Below, in pieces: positions 20,771 to 31,636 of a stretch of 64,000 bases of DNA. The stretch's first letter is position 1, and the number at the start of each line of letters is the position of its first letter. Made by a program: the position numbers and the translations under genes. Origin of the DNA: Methyloversatilis universalis EHg5 (GTDB lineage: Bacteria > Pseudomonadota > Gammaproteobacteria > Burkholderiales > Rhodocyclaceae); assembly GCF_000378945.1 (NCBI RefSeq), contig NZ_KB900539.1:1776527-1840526 (forward strand), in the 5' to 3' direction. The notes below the pieces were generated by a model. It made no database searches. It was not told the origin of the DNA and was given only the letters and a program-made list of their open reading frames with translations.

Positions 20771-21664
20771 TTACTGGGCGACGCCGCCCAGCGCCTCTTC
20801 AAGATGGTCGATCAGGCGGCTCAGTTCGCCCGCCATCAGCGCGAAGTCGGTGTCGAAACGTTCGGCCTCGTCGCCGCTGCCGTCGTCGTTCTCGGTCAGC
20901 ACATCCAGCGGCGTCACCCGCTTGACCGCAAGCGTTTCGGTCAGCGTGATGGACACGCGCTCCATCCAGCTCAGCGCGAGCCGTGTGCACTGCTTGCCGG
21001 CTTCGATGTGCCGGCGCAGGTCTTCCGCTTCAAGCGCGTGGCGTACGTAGCGCACGGTGGCCTTGGACTGGGTGCTGGAGCGCAGTTCGGTGTCCTGATC
21101 GATGGTGAAGCCGGCGGGCGCTTCGTCCGCAGCCAGCCACGAGGTCATGGCGGACACCGGCGACAGCGCGGTCTGCAGCGGACGGGCACCGAGGTGCTCG
21201 ACGCATTCGTTCAGCAGCTGCATCACCTCGTCACCCTTGGCGCTTGCTGCCGCGTCGACCACGATGCGGTTCTTCACCGGATCGATCCACACCCGGGTAT
21301 CGCGCCACACCGCGAAGGCGCGGGGCAGCAGTTCGTTGGTCACCGCATCCTTCAGTTCGCGCATTTCGCGGCGGCCCGGCTTGTAGCCCTGGTTCTCCTC
21401 GATTTCCTGTGCGCGTGCCTTGGTGACCTGATTGACCACGGTCGCCGGCAACAGCTTCTTTTCGGTGCGCAGCGTGATCAGCATCTGGCCGCCGACCGCG
21501 TGGACCAGCTTGCCGTCGTCGCGCGGCGACATCCAGCCCATGCGCTGCATCTCGATGCTGCTGCCCGGCTGAAAGGCCTTGGCGGCCAGCTTTTCGTCCA
21601 GCTGTTCAGGGGCAAGCGCGAACGGTGCGGCGAGGCGGTAGATCTGCAGATTCTTGAACCACAT
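20771..21664 (-). CDS. rdgC: Recombination-associated protein RdgC
   Basis: A 297-residue ring-forming DNA-binding protein that modulates RecA. The start [12 protein letters not shown] is the conserved family N-terminus; ATG 21664 is therefore chosen over an upstream frame extension to 21748. The family blocks [19 protein letters not shown] and the acidic C-terminus are present, and the length matches E. coli RdgC (303). It is divergent from parE. Confidence 0.94.
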   Translation of the reverse strand: MWFKNLQIYRLAAPFALAPEQLDEKLAAKAFQPGSSIEMQRMGWMSPRDDGKLVHAVGGQMLITLRTEKKLLPATVVNQVTKARAQEIEENQGYKPGRREMRELKDAVTNELLPRAFAVWRDTRVWIDPVKNRIVVDAAASAKGDEVMQLLNECVEHLGARPLQTALSPVSAMTSWLAADEAPAGFTIDQDTELRSSTQSKATVRYVRHALEAEDLRRHIEAGKQCTRLALSWMERVSITLTETLAVKRVTPLDVLTENDDGSGDEAERFDTDFALMAGELSRLIDHLEEALGGVAQ

Positions 21665-21834
21665 GATGTCGGTGCCGGAAAAAAGGCCCGGAGTGTACAC
21701 GAGCGCCGGGGTGCTGCCGCGGCTGCCGTGGACCGCTCTCGCTGTCAATCTCGACGGCCGCCCCGGACTGCGGGCACACTTATGGCCTTCCGCGCGGCTT
21801 CGTCGCGTTCCGCACTTCCATCCCTGTCATCCAG

Positions 21835-23769
21835 ATGGCCACTCCCAGCAGCTACAACGCCTCAGAAATCCAGGTGCTCGAGGGCATTGCGCCCATTCAG
21901 AAGCGCCCGGACATGTACACCCGGACCGACAGTCCGAACCACATCATCCAGGAAATGATCGACAACGCCTGCGACGAGGCCCAGGGCGGCTTCGCCAACG
22001 GCATCCGGGTGGTGATGCATGGCGACGGCTCGGTGTCGGTCGAGGACAACGGTCGCGGCATTCCGGTCGATATTCATCCGACCAAGAAGGTGCCGGCGAT
22101 CGAGGTCATCTTTACCATCCCGCACTCGGGTGGCAAGTTCGAGGGCAAGGCCTACAAGATCGCCGGCGGTCTGCACGGCGTCGGCGTCACCGTCACCAAT
22201 GCGCTGTCCACCCGGCTGGAAGCGACGGTGAAGCGCGGTGGCCGCGAACATTCGATCGCCTTCGACCACGGCATTTCGCAGGGGCTGACCGAGGTCGGCA
22301 GCTGTCCGAAGTCGCACACCGGTACCCGGGTGCGCGCCTGGCCGGATCCGAAGTATTTCGCCAGCAACCGCGTGCGCAAGGCCGACATCGAACACCTGCT
22401 GCGCGCCCGCAGCGCCATGCTGCCCGGTGTGCGCATCCGCTTCGAGGACGAGGAGAGCGGGGCGGTACAGGAGTGGCAGTACGCCAATGGCCTGGGCGAC
22501 TACCTGCGCGAACAGCTGGGCGAGGTGCCGGTGCCGCTGTTCTGCGGCGCACGTACCGCGATCGCCGGCTATGACGAAGGCGAGGGCGCGGAGTGGGCGA
22601 TTGTCTTCCCGGAAGGCGCGTCGGTGCGCGAATCCTTCGTGAACCTGATTCCGACGCCGGGCGGCGGCATGCACGAATCGGGCATGCGGCAGGCGCTGTT
22701 CGAATCGGTGAAGGACTACGCCACCCACCACGGTCTGATGCCGGCCAAGCTCGCGCTGCAGTCGGAAGACGTGTCGCAGCACGCGAGCTACGTGCTCAGC
22801 GCCAAGGTGCTGGAACCGCGCTTCCAGGGCCAGACCAAGGACAAGCTGAACAACCGCGAGGCGGTGAAGCTGGTCTATGAGTGCATCAAGGACACGCTGG
22901 ACCGCTGGCTCAACGACAACGCAGCCGAGGCGCAGCGCATCTGCGGCCTGGCGATCAGGAGCGCCCAGACCCGCGCACGCGCCGGCAAGGTGGTGGAAAA
23001 GCGCGCCGGCTCTGGCGTCACGCTGCTGCCGGGCAAGCTCACCGACGCCACCGGCACCTCGCCGGAACAGAACGAAATCTTCCTGGTCGAGGGCGACTCG
23101 GCCGGCGGCAGCGCCAAGCAGGCGCGCGACCGCCAGTTCCAGGCGGTGCTGCCACTGCGCGGCAAGGTGCTGAACACCTTCGAGATCGACTCGTCGGAAA
23201 TCTTCGCCAACAACGAGGTGCATGACATCGCGGTGGCGCTGGGCATCGATCCGCACAAGCCGGATGCGCCGTACGCGGTACTCGACGGCCTGCGCTATCA
23301 CAAGATCATCATCCTGTCGGACGCCGACGTCGATGGCGCGCACATCCAGACGCTGCAGCTCACGCTCTTCCTGCGCCACTTCCCCAAGCTGATCGAGCGT
23401 GGCCACGTGTTCATCGGCCAGCCGCCGCTGTACTGCGTGAAGATCGCGCCGACCAAGACGCGGCCGGCGCGCCGGCTCTACGCGCTGGACGAAGCCGAGC
23501 GCGACAGCATTCTCGCCAACCTGATCGCCGACGGCATCGCTGAAAGTGCGCTGACGGTGAGCCGCTTCAAGGGTCTGGGCGAAATGAATCCGGACGAGCT
23601 GAAGGAAACCGCGATGAACCCGGAAACCCGACGGCTCATCCGCATCACTTCCGGCGCAGATCCGGAACTGGTGCTGAACACCTTCACCATGCTGATGGGC
23701 AAGAAGGAAGCCGAGCGCCGTCGCCGCTGGATGGAGCTGGAAGGCGACAAGGTGGTGCCGGACGCTTGA
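21835..23769 (+). CDS. parE: DNA topoisomerase IV subunit B
   Basis: A 644-residue ATPase subunit of topoisomerase IV, which decatenates daughter chromosomes. The GHKL ATPase region has NHIIQEMIDNACDEAQGG (the ATP-binding Asn), VEDNGRGIPV and the GGLHGVG lid. The TOPRIM domain shows the EGDSAGG motif and DADVDGAHI. The length and lack of a gyrase insert support ParE over GyrB. parC follows in the same direction after a repeat element of about 105 bases. Confidence 0.95.
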   Translation: MATPSSYNASEIQVLEGIAPIQKRPDMYTRTDSPNHIIQEMIDNACDEAQGGFANGIRVVMHGDGSVSVEDNGRGIPVDIHPTKKVPAIEVIFTIPHSGGKFEGKAYKIAGGLHGVGVTVTNALSTRLEATVKRGGREHSIAFDHGISQGLTEVGSCPKSHTGTRVRAWPDPKYFASNRVRKADIEHLLRARSAMLPGVRIRFEDEESGAVQEWQYANGLGDYLREQLGEVPVPLFCGARTAIAGYDEGEGAEWAIVFPEGASVRESFVNLIPTPGGGMHESGMRQALFESVKDYATHHGLMPAKLALQSEDVSQHASYVLSAKVLEPRFQGQTKDKLNNREAVKLVYECIKDTLDRWLNDNAAEAQRICGLAIRSAQTRARAGKVVEKRAGSGVTLLPGKLTDATGTSPEQNEIFLVEGDSAGGSAKQARDRQFQAVLPLRGKVLNTFEIDSSEIFANNEVHDIAVALGIDPHKPDAPYAVLDGLRYHKIIILSDADVDGAHIQTLQLTLFLRHFPKLIERGHVFIGQPPLYCVKIAPTKTRPARRLYALDEAERDSILANLIADGIAESALTVSRFKGLGEMNPDELKETAMNPETRRLIRITSGADPELVLNTFTMLMGKKEAERRRRWMELEGDKVVPDA

Positions 23770-23778
23770 CGGCAGAGA

Positions 23779-23883
23779 CTAGGGACCAGGGGCTAGGGGC
23801 TGATGAGCGGCGCGGTGTCGCGTTCAGTTCGTGTGGCGAAGCCACACCGCTTCCCTAGTCCCTAGCCCCTCATCCCCAGCCCC
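23779..23883. repeat. Composite palindromic intergenic repeat, copy A (between parE and parC)
   Basis: The left arm (23779-23807) is made of GGGACCAG/GGGGCTAG/GGGGCTGATGAG units. The right arm (23853-23883) is made of the complementary CCCTAGTCCCT, AGCCCCTCATCCCC and AGCCCC units. In the middle is a perfect 7-bp hairpin, GTGTGGC-GAA-GCCACAC (23831-23847). A second copy with the same plan lies at 46545-46639 between nirD and nirB. Shared words include CCCTAGTCCCT and CCCTCATCCC. Confidence 0.75.
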
Positions 23884-23919
23884 TTCACAGACACACAACG
23901 AAATACCCGGAGCACTCCG

Positions 23920-26172
23920 TTGACTGACAACCTGTTCGAACCCGACATCGCTGACATCCCGGTCGATGCGCATGCGGCGCAGGCCTATCTGACCTATGCG
24001 ATGTCGGTGGTCACCTCGCGCGCGCTGCCGGGGCTGGAAGACGGCATGAAGCCGGTGCAGCGTCGCATCCTGTTCGCGATGGACGGTTTTGCCCGTCCGG
24101 ATGCCGCGCACAAGAAGTCCGCCCGCGTGGTCGGTGACGTGATCGGCAAATACCACCCGCACGGCGATTCGTCGGTCTATGAGGCGATGGTGCGTCTGGC
24201 CCAGCCCTTTACGCTGCGCTATCCGCTGATCGACGGCCAGGGCAATTTCGGGTCGATGGACGGCGACAACGCCGCCGCCATGCGTTACACCGAGTGCCGC
24301 CTGACGCCGTTCGCGCGCCACGTGCTGCTGTCCGAGCTGAATGCCGGCGTGATCGAGTTCCAGCCCAATTACGACGGCACGCAGCAGGAACCTTCACTGC
24401 TGCCGGCGCGGCTGCCAGTGGTGCTGGCCAACGGTGCATCCGGCATCGCGGTCGGCATGGCCTGTGAAATCCCGCCGCACAACCTGCGCGAACTGGGCGA
24501 GGCCACCTGCAGGCTGCTGGTCGATCCGCGCATGCCGGACGACGATATCATCGACTGCATCCAGGGGCCGGATTTTCCGAACGGCGCCACGCTCATTTCG
24601 TCGCGCGAAACCATCGTCGCCGCCTACAAGGAAGGGCGCGGTTCCTTCCGCATGCGGGCCAATTACGAGGTCGAGGCGCTGGCGCGCGGCCAGTGGCAGA
24701 TCGTGGTCAGCGCGCTGCCGCCGGGCGTGAGCACCGGCGCAGTGATGAGCCGCATCGACGACCTCGCCAACCCGAAGCCCAAGGGCGACAAGAAGAAGAT
24801 CAGCGACGACCAGGCGCGCACCAAGACGCTGGCCACCTCGCTGATCGATTCGGTGCGCGACGAATCCGACGCGCGTCACCCGGTGCGTCTGGTGATCGAG
24901 CCGAAGTCGCGTGCGGTGAGCCAGGAAGACCTGCTGGCTTTCCTGTTCGCCTATACCGACCTCGAATGCAACGCCAGCCTGAACCTGACGCTGCTGGACA
25001 CCCACCGCCGCCCGGGCCAGATCGGCCTGCCCGCGGTGCTGCGCCAGTGGTGCGACTACCGTCTGGGCGCGGTGACCCGACGGCTGACCCAGCGCATCGC
25101 CGACATCGACGATCGCATGCACATCCTGGACGGCCGGCTGGCCATCCTGCTCGACATCGACCGCGCGATCGCCATCATCCGCGCCGCCGACGACCCGAAG
25201 GCCGACCTGATGGCCGGTTTCGGCATCACCGAGCGACAGGCCGAGGACGTGCTGGAAATCCGGCTGCGCCAGCTGGCCCGGCTTGAGGCCATCAAGCTGC
25301 AGGGTGAGCGCGACGCGCTGGACGCCGAGCGCACCGGTCTGCTCAAGCTGCTGGGCAGCGACAGCGCATTGCGCACCTTCGTGCGCGACGAGGTGCGCGC
25401 CGACGTCGAACGTTTCGGTGACGAGCGTCGTACGCTGATCAATGCCGACGTGCAGGCCACGCGCACCCGCGAAGTGCCGCAGATCGATGAAGCGGTGACC
25501 GTCATCGTGTCGCGCGGCGGTTTCGGCCGGCTGCGGTCCGGCCACGACGTCGATGAAGCCGCGCTGACCTGGAAGGCGGACGACGGCCCGCTGGCGGTGC
25601 TGAAGTGCCGCACCGTGTGGCCGGTGGTGCTGATCGACGGCGATGGCCGCAGCTACACCATCAAGCCGACCGATCTGCCCAGCGGCAAGGGCGACGGCGT
25701 GCCGGTGTCCTCGCTGGCCGATCTGGCCGGCAAGAAGCTGGTGGCCGCACTCACCGGCGAGCCGGGCAGCCGCTTCCTGGTGGCGTCCGACAGTGGCTAC
25801 GGCTTCGTGTGCGCGATCGAGGACATGGTGAGCCGCCAGCGCGCGGGCAAGGCCTTCCTGAACACCGACGGCGGCACGGCGCTGGCGCCGGTAAAACTGC
25901 TGCCTACGGACCGCTGGGTGGTGGCACAGGGCGGCGACCGCCTGCTGGCCTTCCCGCTGGAGGAGATGAAAACGCTGTCCGGCGGCAAGGGCGTGAAGAT
26001 CATGACGCTGCCGGAGGGCGAATCGCTCGCGCTGCTCACGCTGTTCCGCGAAAAGCTGGCGCTGCCGGTGGCCGGGTCACGCGGGCGTGCAAAGACGCTG
26101 AACATCGACGAGAACGCACTGATGGCGTGGCGCGGCGTGCGGGCGACCAAGGGCCGCAAGCTGGACGGCTAG
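23920..26172 (+). CDS. parC: DNA topoisomerase IV subunit A
   Basis: A 750-residue DNA breakage-reunion subunit. The active-site tyrosine is Tyr123 in [14 protein letters not shown]-like [17 protein letters not shown] and [16 protein letters not shown] precede it. The C-terminal beta-pinwheel is shorter than in GyrA and lacks a full GyrA box, supporting ParC. The start is TTG 23920, 7 bases after CGGAG; no ATG fits the conserved N-terminus. Confidence 0.95.
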   Translation: MTDNLFEPDIADIPVDAHAAQAYLTYAMSVVTSRALPGLEDGMKPVQRRILFAMDGFARPDAAHKKSARVVGDVIGKYHPHGDSSVYEAMVRLAQPFTLRYPLIDGQGNFGSMDGDNAAAMRYTECRLTPFARHVLLSELNAGVIEFQPNYDGTQQEPSLLPARLPVVLANGASGIAVGMACEIPPHNLRELGEATCRLLVDPRMPDDDIIDCIQGPDFPNGATLISSRETIVAAYKEGRGSFRMRANYEVEALARGQWQIVVSALPPGVSTGAVMSRIDDLANPKPKGDKKKISDDQARTKTLATSLIDSVRDESDARHPVRLVIEPKSRAVSQEDLLAFLFAYTDLECNASLNLTLLDTHRRPGQIGLPAVLRQWCDYRLGAVTRRLTQRIADIDDRMHILDGRLAILLDIDRAIAIIRAADDPKADLMAGFGITERQAEDVLEIRLRQLARLEAIKLQGERDALDAERTGLLKLLGSDSALRTFVRDEVRADVERFGDERRTLINADVQATRTREVPQIDEAVTVIVSRGGFGRLRSGHDVDEAALTWKADDGPLAVLKCRTVWPVVLIDGDGRSYTIKPTDLPSGKGDGVPVSSLADLAGKKLVAALTGEPGSRFLVASDSGYGFVCAIEDMVSRQRAGKAFLNTDGGTALAPVKLLPTDRWVVAQGGDRLLAFPLEEMKTLSGGKGVKIMTLPEGESLALLTLFREKLALPVAGSRGRAKTLNIDENALMAWRGVRATKGRKLDG

Positions 26173-26272
26173 GGCCGGGTGCGTCGGCATTTCTTACAAC
26201 CATGCGGGGCTGTGTGCCTGCGTTGTGCGCCAACTGATTGTTCTGGCTGGAAGAAACGGTCAGGGTGATCGG

Positions 26273-26288
26273 TGGCGCATGGTTTGCT
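26273..26288 (+). promoter_or_regulatory. Sigma-54 promoter of the PEP-CTERM gene
   Basis: TGGCGC (26273-26278), a 5-base spacer and TTGCT (26284-26288) match the -24/-12 consensus TGGCAY-N5-TTGCW, with the invariant GG and GC exactly 10 bases apart. The predicted start of transcription, about 12 bases on, is some 25 bases before the GTG start codon at 26325. PEP-CTERM genes in exosortase bacteria are known to be enriched for sigma-54 promoters. Confidence 0.78.
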
Positions 26289-26324
26289 TTCCGGGGTAAA
26301 GGGTCTTCAATCCGGAGAAATGTC

Positions 26325-26954
26325 GTGAAACGCATGAGTACAGGAGTGCGCACCGCGCTGACGGCGGTGCTGGCGGGAACGTCGATGATGGCGCAAGCGG
26401 CCAGCCTGTCTGGCAGCTTTACCGCCGACGATTACGCGACGGTCTATCTGTCGACCGATCTGGTGGCGGATGCCAGCGAAATCATCAGCGACAAGCAGAC
26501 CACCTGGGGCGGTACGCAGACTTTTTCGGGCGTCGCCCTTGCGCCGGGACAGCACTACTACCTGCTGGTGCTGGCGCGCAACGTGTTCAGCGGGCCGGCC
26601 ATGTTCGTCGGCGATTTCGCCCTCACCGGAGACGGCTTCAGGTTCTCAAACGGTGGTCAGACCCTGCTCACCAATACAACCGACTGGACGGTGAACGAGA
26701 GCGGCTTCGGCGCGGCAGGACAAACGCCGGTCAGCCTCGGCACCAACGCATCGCTGCAGATCTGGGGTGCGCGTCCGGCTATTTCGGGCGATGCCGAAGC
26801 GGTGTGGGCCTATTACGCCGACTGGGCGAACGGCTATAACGGCCCGGCCTATTTCGTCACTCAGATCACGGCCGTGCCTGAACCCGCTGCGTTCGCGATG
26901 TTCGCTGCCGGGCTGGGCGTACTGGGAACGATCGCCCGCCGCCGCCGCGTCTGA
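26325..26954 (+). CDS. PEP-CTERM sorting domain protein
   Basis: A 209-residue exported protein. It has a Sec signal peptide (MSTGVRTALTAVLAG... ending near AQA), a Ser/Thr/Gly/Asn-rich extracellular body, and a C-terminal sorting signal of about 26 residues. That signal is VPEP (about residue 184), a hydrophobic helix, then IARRRRV. Exosortase is expected to cleave at this signal and attach or release the protein at the surface in exopolysaccharide-producing cells. GTG 26325 is chosen because CGGAG lies 7 bases upstream; the ATG at 26334 is too far away. No exosortase is in the window. The function of the body is unknown. Confidence 0.88.
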   Translation: MKRMSTGVRTALTAVLAGTSMMAQAASLSGSFTADDYATVYLSTDLVADASEIISDKQTTWGGTQTFSGVALAPGQHYYLLVLARNVFSGPAMFVGDFALTGDGFRFSNGGQTLLTNTTDWTVNESGFGAAGQTPVSLGTNASLQIWGARPAISGDAEAVWAYYADWANGYNGPAYFVTQITAVPEPAAFAMFAAGLGVLGTIARRRRV

Positions 26955-26976
26955 GCGGAGCGCTGTCCGCCCGAAA

Positions 26977-27001
26977 GGCTCGCCGCATGGCGGGCCTTTT
27001 T
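26977..27001 (+). terminator. Intrinsic terminator after the PEP-CTERM gene
   Basis: GGCTCGCC (26977-26984) pairs with GGCGGGCC (26989-26996, one G-T wobble) around GCAT, followed by five T residues. It ends 15 bases before the convergent gene's stop and may work for the plus strand mainly. Confidence 0.88.
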
Positions 27002-27015
27002 CGTTCACGACGCGT

Positions 27016-27987
27016 TCAGCGATGCAGGGTGCGTTCGCTGCGCCGGGCGAAATAGAACCACTCGTTGCCCGGCGTGGCGGCCGGATTCGGGAATACGATG
27101 AAGCCGTCGCGCGGTGCACGCACTTCACTGCCGTCCTCGCGCGTGCCGATGAGATCGCCGGCGGTGACCGGATCGAAACTGGCCCAGGGGCGCACGAAGG
27201 TATCGCCGGCGTGCAGGCGGTCGATCACTTCGGTCAGCTTGAGCAGTTCCACATCCGGGCGCGCCGGCGGTGCCGGTTCGTCGGTCAGGCCGAGGTGGGC
27301 CAGCGTATTGCGGATGGCCCGCCACGCGAAGTCCGGTGCAGCCGGCTCTTCGTGCTGGCCGCATTCCAGCGTGATCGCATAGCCACCCATGCGGCGCATG
27401 TATTCGGTGGTGCCGACACCGTAATCCGGGTCGGTGCTGAGCAGGTGCGCCCGCTCCGACGGCGCGGTGCGCGCCAGCCGGGTCCGCACGCCTGCGGCAT
27501 AGGTGTCCAGCCAGCCTTCGACCAGCCGGCGTGCGCCCAGTCGCAGCGCCATTGCCTCTTCCGCCGCCGCGTGAGCGAAAGGTTCCAGCGCGCCACCGTT
27601 GTTTTCCGGGCCCAGCATGGCGAACGGCTCGCCGCCGGTGTGGAAGGAGTGCAGGTCGAGCAGCACTTCGTGGGCGGCCAGCAGCGGGCACAGCGCGTTG
27701 GCGATGCGGTCTTCGTAGTCCTGCGGCGCGCTCTTCGGGCCGAGGTTGCGGTTCAGGTTGCGGTCACCGGCCCGTTGCCCGCGCAGATAGGCGAGCGGAT
27801 TGGTGACCGGCACGAAGGTGACACTGCCGCGCAGGATGCGCAGTTCGCCGCGGTCGAGTTCGCCGAGGATGCGGGCGATGCCCTGGGTGCCGCAGGTTTC
27901 GTTGCCATGGACCGCGCCCAGCACCAGCAGGCGCGGGCCGGTGTCGAGGCCGTGGTAGGCGTGGGTGCGGAGGCTGGTCAGGTTCAT
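27016..27987 (-). CDS. Succinylglutamate desuccinylase/aspartoacylase-family zinc hydrolase
   Basis: A 323-residue M14-like carboxypeptidase-fold hydrolase of the AstE/AspA family, which removes acyl groups from N-acyl amino acids. Zinc ligands are visible in GAVHGNETCG (His, Glu) and LDLHSFHTGG (His). The likely catalytic Glu lies in ITLECGQHEE. ATG 27987 overlaps the selO stop (ATGA), so the longer frame is rejected. The true substrate cannot be read from sequence. Confidence 0.85.
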   Translation of the reverse strand: MNLTSLRTHAYHGLDTGPRLLVLGAVHGNETCGTQGIARILGELDRGELRILRGSVTFVPVTNPLAYLRGQRAGDRNLNRNLGPKSAPQDYEDRIANALCPLLAAHEVLLDLHSFHTGGEPFAMLGPENNGGALEPFAHAAAEEAMALRLGARRLVEGWLDTYAAGVRTRLARTAPSERAHLLSTDPDYGVGTTEYMRRMGGYAITLECGQHEEPAAPDFAWRAIRNTLAHLGLTDEPAPPARPDVELLKLTEVIDRLHAGDTFVRPWASFDPVTAGDLIGTREDGSEVRAPRDGFIVFPNPAATPGNEWFYFARRSERTLHR

Positions 27988-29606
27988 GAGCTGCACGAGA
28001 GGGCGGAACAGCCGGGCTTGTGTCGCGCCCACTCCGGGCGGCGCCCGGCGAGATCGTCGAATTCCGGCTGTTCGTCGTAGGGGCGCCGCATCATTTTCAG
28101 CAGGCGTTCGATCATGCCGGTGTCACCGGCGGTGGCATCGTCGATCGCGCGCTGGGCCAGCCAGTTGCGGACGACGTATTTCGGATTGGTCGCGTTCATG
28201 CGCGCGATGCGCGCAGCGTCCGGTTCGCCACCGGCCGCGATGCGGGCTGCCCACTGCTGCAGCCAGCCGAGCAGCGCGCGGCCGTGGTCGGCGGACGGAC
28301 CGTCGCCGCTGTAGAAGGCGGCGTGCAGCGGGGCCAGTGCGGCGGCGTCGCCGGCGCTCGCGGCCGCGAGCGGTACCGCGGCCAGCTGGCGGAAGAAGAT
28401 CGTGAAATCGCATTCCTCTTCCTGCAGCAGCAGGAAGAGCTGGCTGCGCATGTCGACATCGGCATCGTCGCCGGCCGCCGGCAACGGCAGGCCCAGCTTG
28501 TTGGCCAGCATGGCGGTCCAGCCGTCGGAAAAGGTCTGTTCGTAGCCTTCGAGCGCAGCATCGATCGCGTCGCGGTCGTCGATCAGCGGCGCGAGCGCGG
28601 CGGCGAGGCGGGTGAGGTTCCAGTAGCCGATCTGCGGCTGACGCCCGTAGCAGTAGCGGCGGCCCTGGGCGTCGGTGGTGTTTGGCGTCCACATCATGTC
28701 TACGCCCTCCAGCCAGCCGTAGGGACCGTAGTCGATGGTGAGGCCGAGGATGGACATGTTGTCGGTGTTCATCACGCCGTGCACGAAGCCGACTCGCATC
28801 CACTCGACCATCAGCGTCGCGGTGCGCCGGCAGATTTCGGCGAACCAGTCGGCGTAAGAGCCGACGCCCGGGTAGTGGTGGGTCATCACCCAGTCGGCGA
28901 GCTGACGCAGCAGCACGGTCTCGTCGTGCGAAGTCAGGATTTCGAAGTGGCCGAAGCGCACGAAGCTGGGCGCGACCCGGCACACGATGGCGCCCGGTTC
29001 GTTCTCCGGCCGGCCGTCATAGAACATGTCACGCACCACGCTGTCGCCGGTGGCCACCAGGCTGAGCGCGCGGGTGGTCGGAATGCCGAGGTGGAACATC
29101 GCCTCGCTGCACAGGAACTCGCGCACCGACGAACGCAGCACCGCCCGGCCGTCGGCCCGGCGGGAGTAGGGCGTGGGGCCCGCGCCTTTCAGCTGCAGTT
29201 CCTGCCGCTGACCGTGCGTGTCGAACATTTCGCCCAGCGTGATCGCGCGGCCATCGCCGAGCTGGCCGGCCCAGTTGCCGAACTGATGACCGCCGTAGCG
29301 CGCGGCATAGGGCTGCATGCCGGGCAGGATGCGGTTGCCGGCCAGCGCCTCGACCGCGGCGTCGCGTCGCGCCGGGCGCGCGAGGCCGAGCTGTGCGCCC
29401 AGATCGTCGGACCAGCCCAGCAGCTGCGGGTCGGCGACCGGCGTCGGCGGCGTGAAGCTGTAGGCGGCGCCCGGCACCTGGCGCGAGCGGATTTCGGTCG
29501 ACGGATCGGCAGGCAGGCTGCGCACGAACAGGCTGTCGAACTCGATTTCGTCGAGGCGTCTGTGAGCTGCGGACATCGGCTGCGGTAAAGGTTCAGGAGA
29601 CAGCAT
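27984..29606 (-). CDS. selO: Protein adenylyltransferase SelO (YdiU family)
   Basis: A 540-residue pseudokinase-fold enzyme that AMPylates proteins on Ser, Thr or Tyr, linked to redox stress. It has the conserved YAARYGGHQFGNWAGQLGDGRA block, PTTRALSLVATGD and GVMNTDNMSILGLTIDYGPYGW (inverted kinase catalytic/metal region). The C-terminus ends CSALSCSS; eukaryotic SelO has selenocysteine near this end, and bacteria usually have Cys. The start is ATG 29606, with ATG 29576 as an alternative; neither has a strong ribosome site. Confidence 0.93.
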   Translation of the reverse strand: MLSPEPLPQPMSAAHRRLDEIEFDSLFVRSLPADPSTEIRSRQVPGAAYSFTPPTPVADPQLLGWSDDLGAQLGLARPARRDAAVEALAGNRILPGMQPYAARYGGHQFGNWAGQLGDGRAITLGEMFDTHGQRQELQLKGAGPTPYSRRADGRAVLRSSVREFLCSEAMFHLGIPTTRALSLVATGDSVVRDMFYDGRPENEPGAIVCRVAPSFVRFGHFEILTSHDETVLLRQLADWVMTHHYPGVGSYADWFAEICRRTATLMVEWMRVGFVHGVMNTDNMSILGLTIDYGPYGWLEGVDMMWTPNTTDAQGRRYCYGRQPQIGYWNLTRLAAALAPLIDDRDAIDAALEGYEQTFSDGWTAMLANKLGLPLPAAGDDADVDMRSQLFLLLQEEECDFTIFFRQLAAVPLAAASAGDAAALAPLHAAFYSGDGPSADHGRALLGWLQQWAARIAAGGEPDAARIARMNATNPKYVVRNWLAQRAIDDATAGDTGMIERLLKMMRRPYDEQPEFDDLAGRRPEWARHKPGCSALSCSS

Positions 29607-29632
29607 TGTGAGCGAAGCGGCGGGTCAGGGGT

Positions 29633-30579
<947 letters not shown>

Positions 30580-30583
<4 letters not shown>

Positions 30584-31527
30584 GGCGCCACGCCTTCGAG
30601 CAGCGCGGCCCGGGTGCGCGGGCTGTCCAGCTGCTGCAGCCACCAGTCCAATGCACGCCCGCGCTGCGCACCGCTGCGCCAGGCGATGGCGAACTGCGCC
30701 ACCTTGTCTTCGGCGGTGCGCTTCACCACCAGTTCGCCGCGCTCGACATGCGGGCGCACCCGCGCCTCCGGCAGGAAGCCGCAGCCGAGCCCGCGCAGCT
30801 GGGCGGCGATTTTCATGTCCAGCGTGGGGACGGTGAGCACGTCCTGCCCGGGCAGCAGGTTGCGGGTGACCGGCGACAGACGGAGCGCGCTGTCGGCGAT
30901 CGCGACCGCGCGATGCATGCGGATCATGGCCGGGTCCAGCGGTTCGGGCAGCCGCGCCAGCGGGTGGTGCGGAGCGACTGCGAACACGAAGCGGATGTCG
31001 CCCAGCGGCATCACCTGCAGGCCGGTGTTGCGGGTGTCGTCGGCATCGACGCCGATCGCGAGATCGGCGGCACCGGACAGCAGCGCCTCCCAGGTGCCGG
31101 ACAGCACCTCCTGCCGCAGTCGGATGCGGGTGGGCGGCGGCAGGCGGGCGGTGTCGCGCTGGGCGTAGAAGGCGTCCACCAGATCGAGCAGGGTGTGCGG
31201 GCACATGAGCGCGTTGGCGGCGATGGCGAGCTGGCCTTCCCAGCCGCTGGCCACCCGCTTCACGCGACTGGCCACCGCGTCGATTTCCAGCAGCAGGCGG
31301 CTGCCTTCGTTCAGCAGTTCGCGGCCGGCCGGCGTGAGCACCGCACTGCGGCTGGCGCGATCGAACAGCAGCACGTCGAGTGCCTCCTCCAGCTGGCGCA
31401 CGCTGTAACTGAGCGCCGACGGCACCTTGCCCAGCGCGCGCGCGGCGGCCGCAAAGCTGCCGGCCTCTGCGATGGTGGCGATCAGCCGTATGGCGTCCGG
31501 CGTCAGCGGGTGTTCGCGTTCGGTCAT
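30580..31527 (-). CDS. LysR-family transcriptional regulator
   Basis: A 315-residue regulator. The N-terminal winged helix-turn-helix (about 8-66) contains TIAEAGSFAAAARALGKVPSALSYSVRQLE. The LysR substrate-binding domain (about 90-290) follows. ATG 31527 is preferred; a TTG at 31542 is possible but lies inside the operator palindrome. It is divergent from a pirin gene across a 10-bp inverted repeat, a classic LysR arrangement, so it probably controls pirin and the flavodoxin-like gene. It is coupled to the CobW gene. Confidence 0.9.
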
Positions 31528-31533
31528 GGCGCG

Positions 31534-31556
31534 ATCATTCAAAAAGTTTGAATGAT
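31534..31556. promoter_or_regulatory. LysR-type operator palindrome
   Basis: ATCATTCAAA (31534-31543) and its exact complement TTTGAATGAT (31547-31556) are separated by AAG. The dyad includes a T-N11-A core as expected for LysR regulators and lies just upstream of the lysR ATG, between it and pirin. It probably serves autoregulation and activation of the divergent genes. Confidence 0.8.
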
Positions 31557-31636
31557 GATATCAGCCCGCCGCGCCCATGGCCGCCGGGCCGCTGCGCAGA
31601 ATGCAGTCATTGCCTGACACGACAGAGGAGACGGCC

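Noticed and set aside
20219-20925. Overlapping frames of 170-200 codons in the post-tRNA gap
   Set aside because: Low-complexity Ala/Arg/Pro translations, no ribosome site and no domain; the plus-strand ones also run into rdgC.
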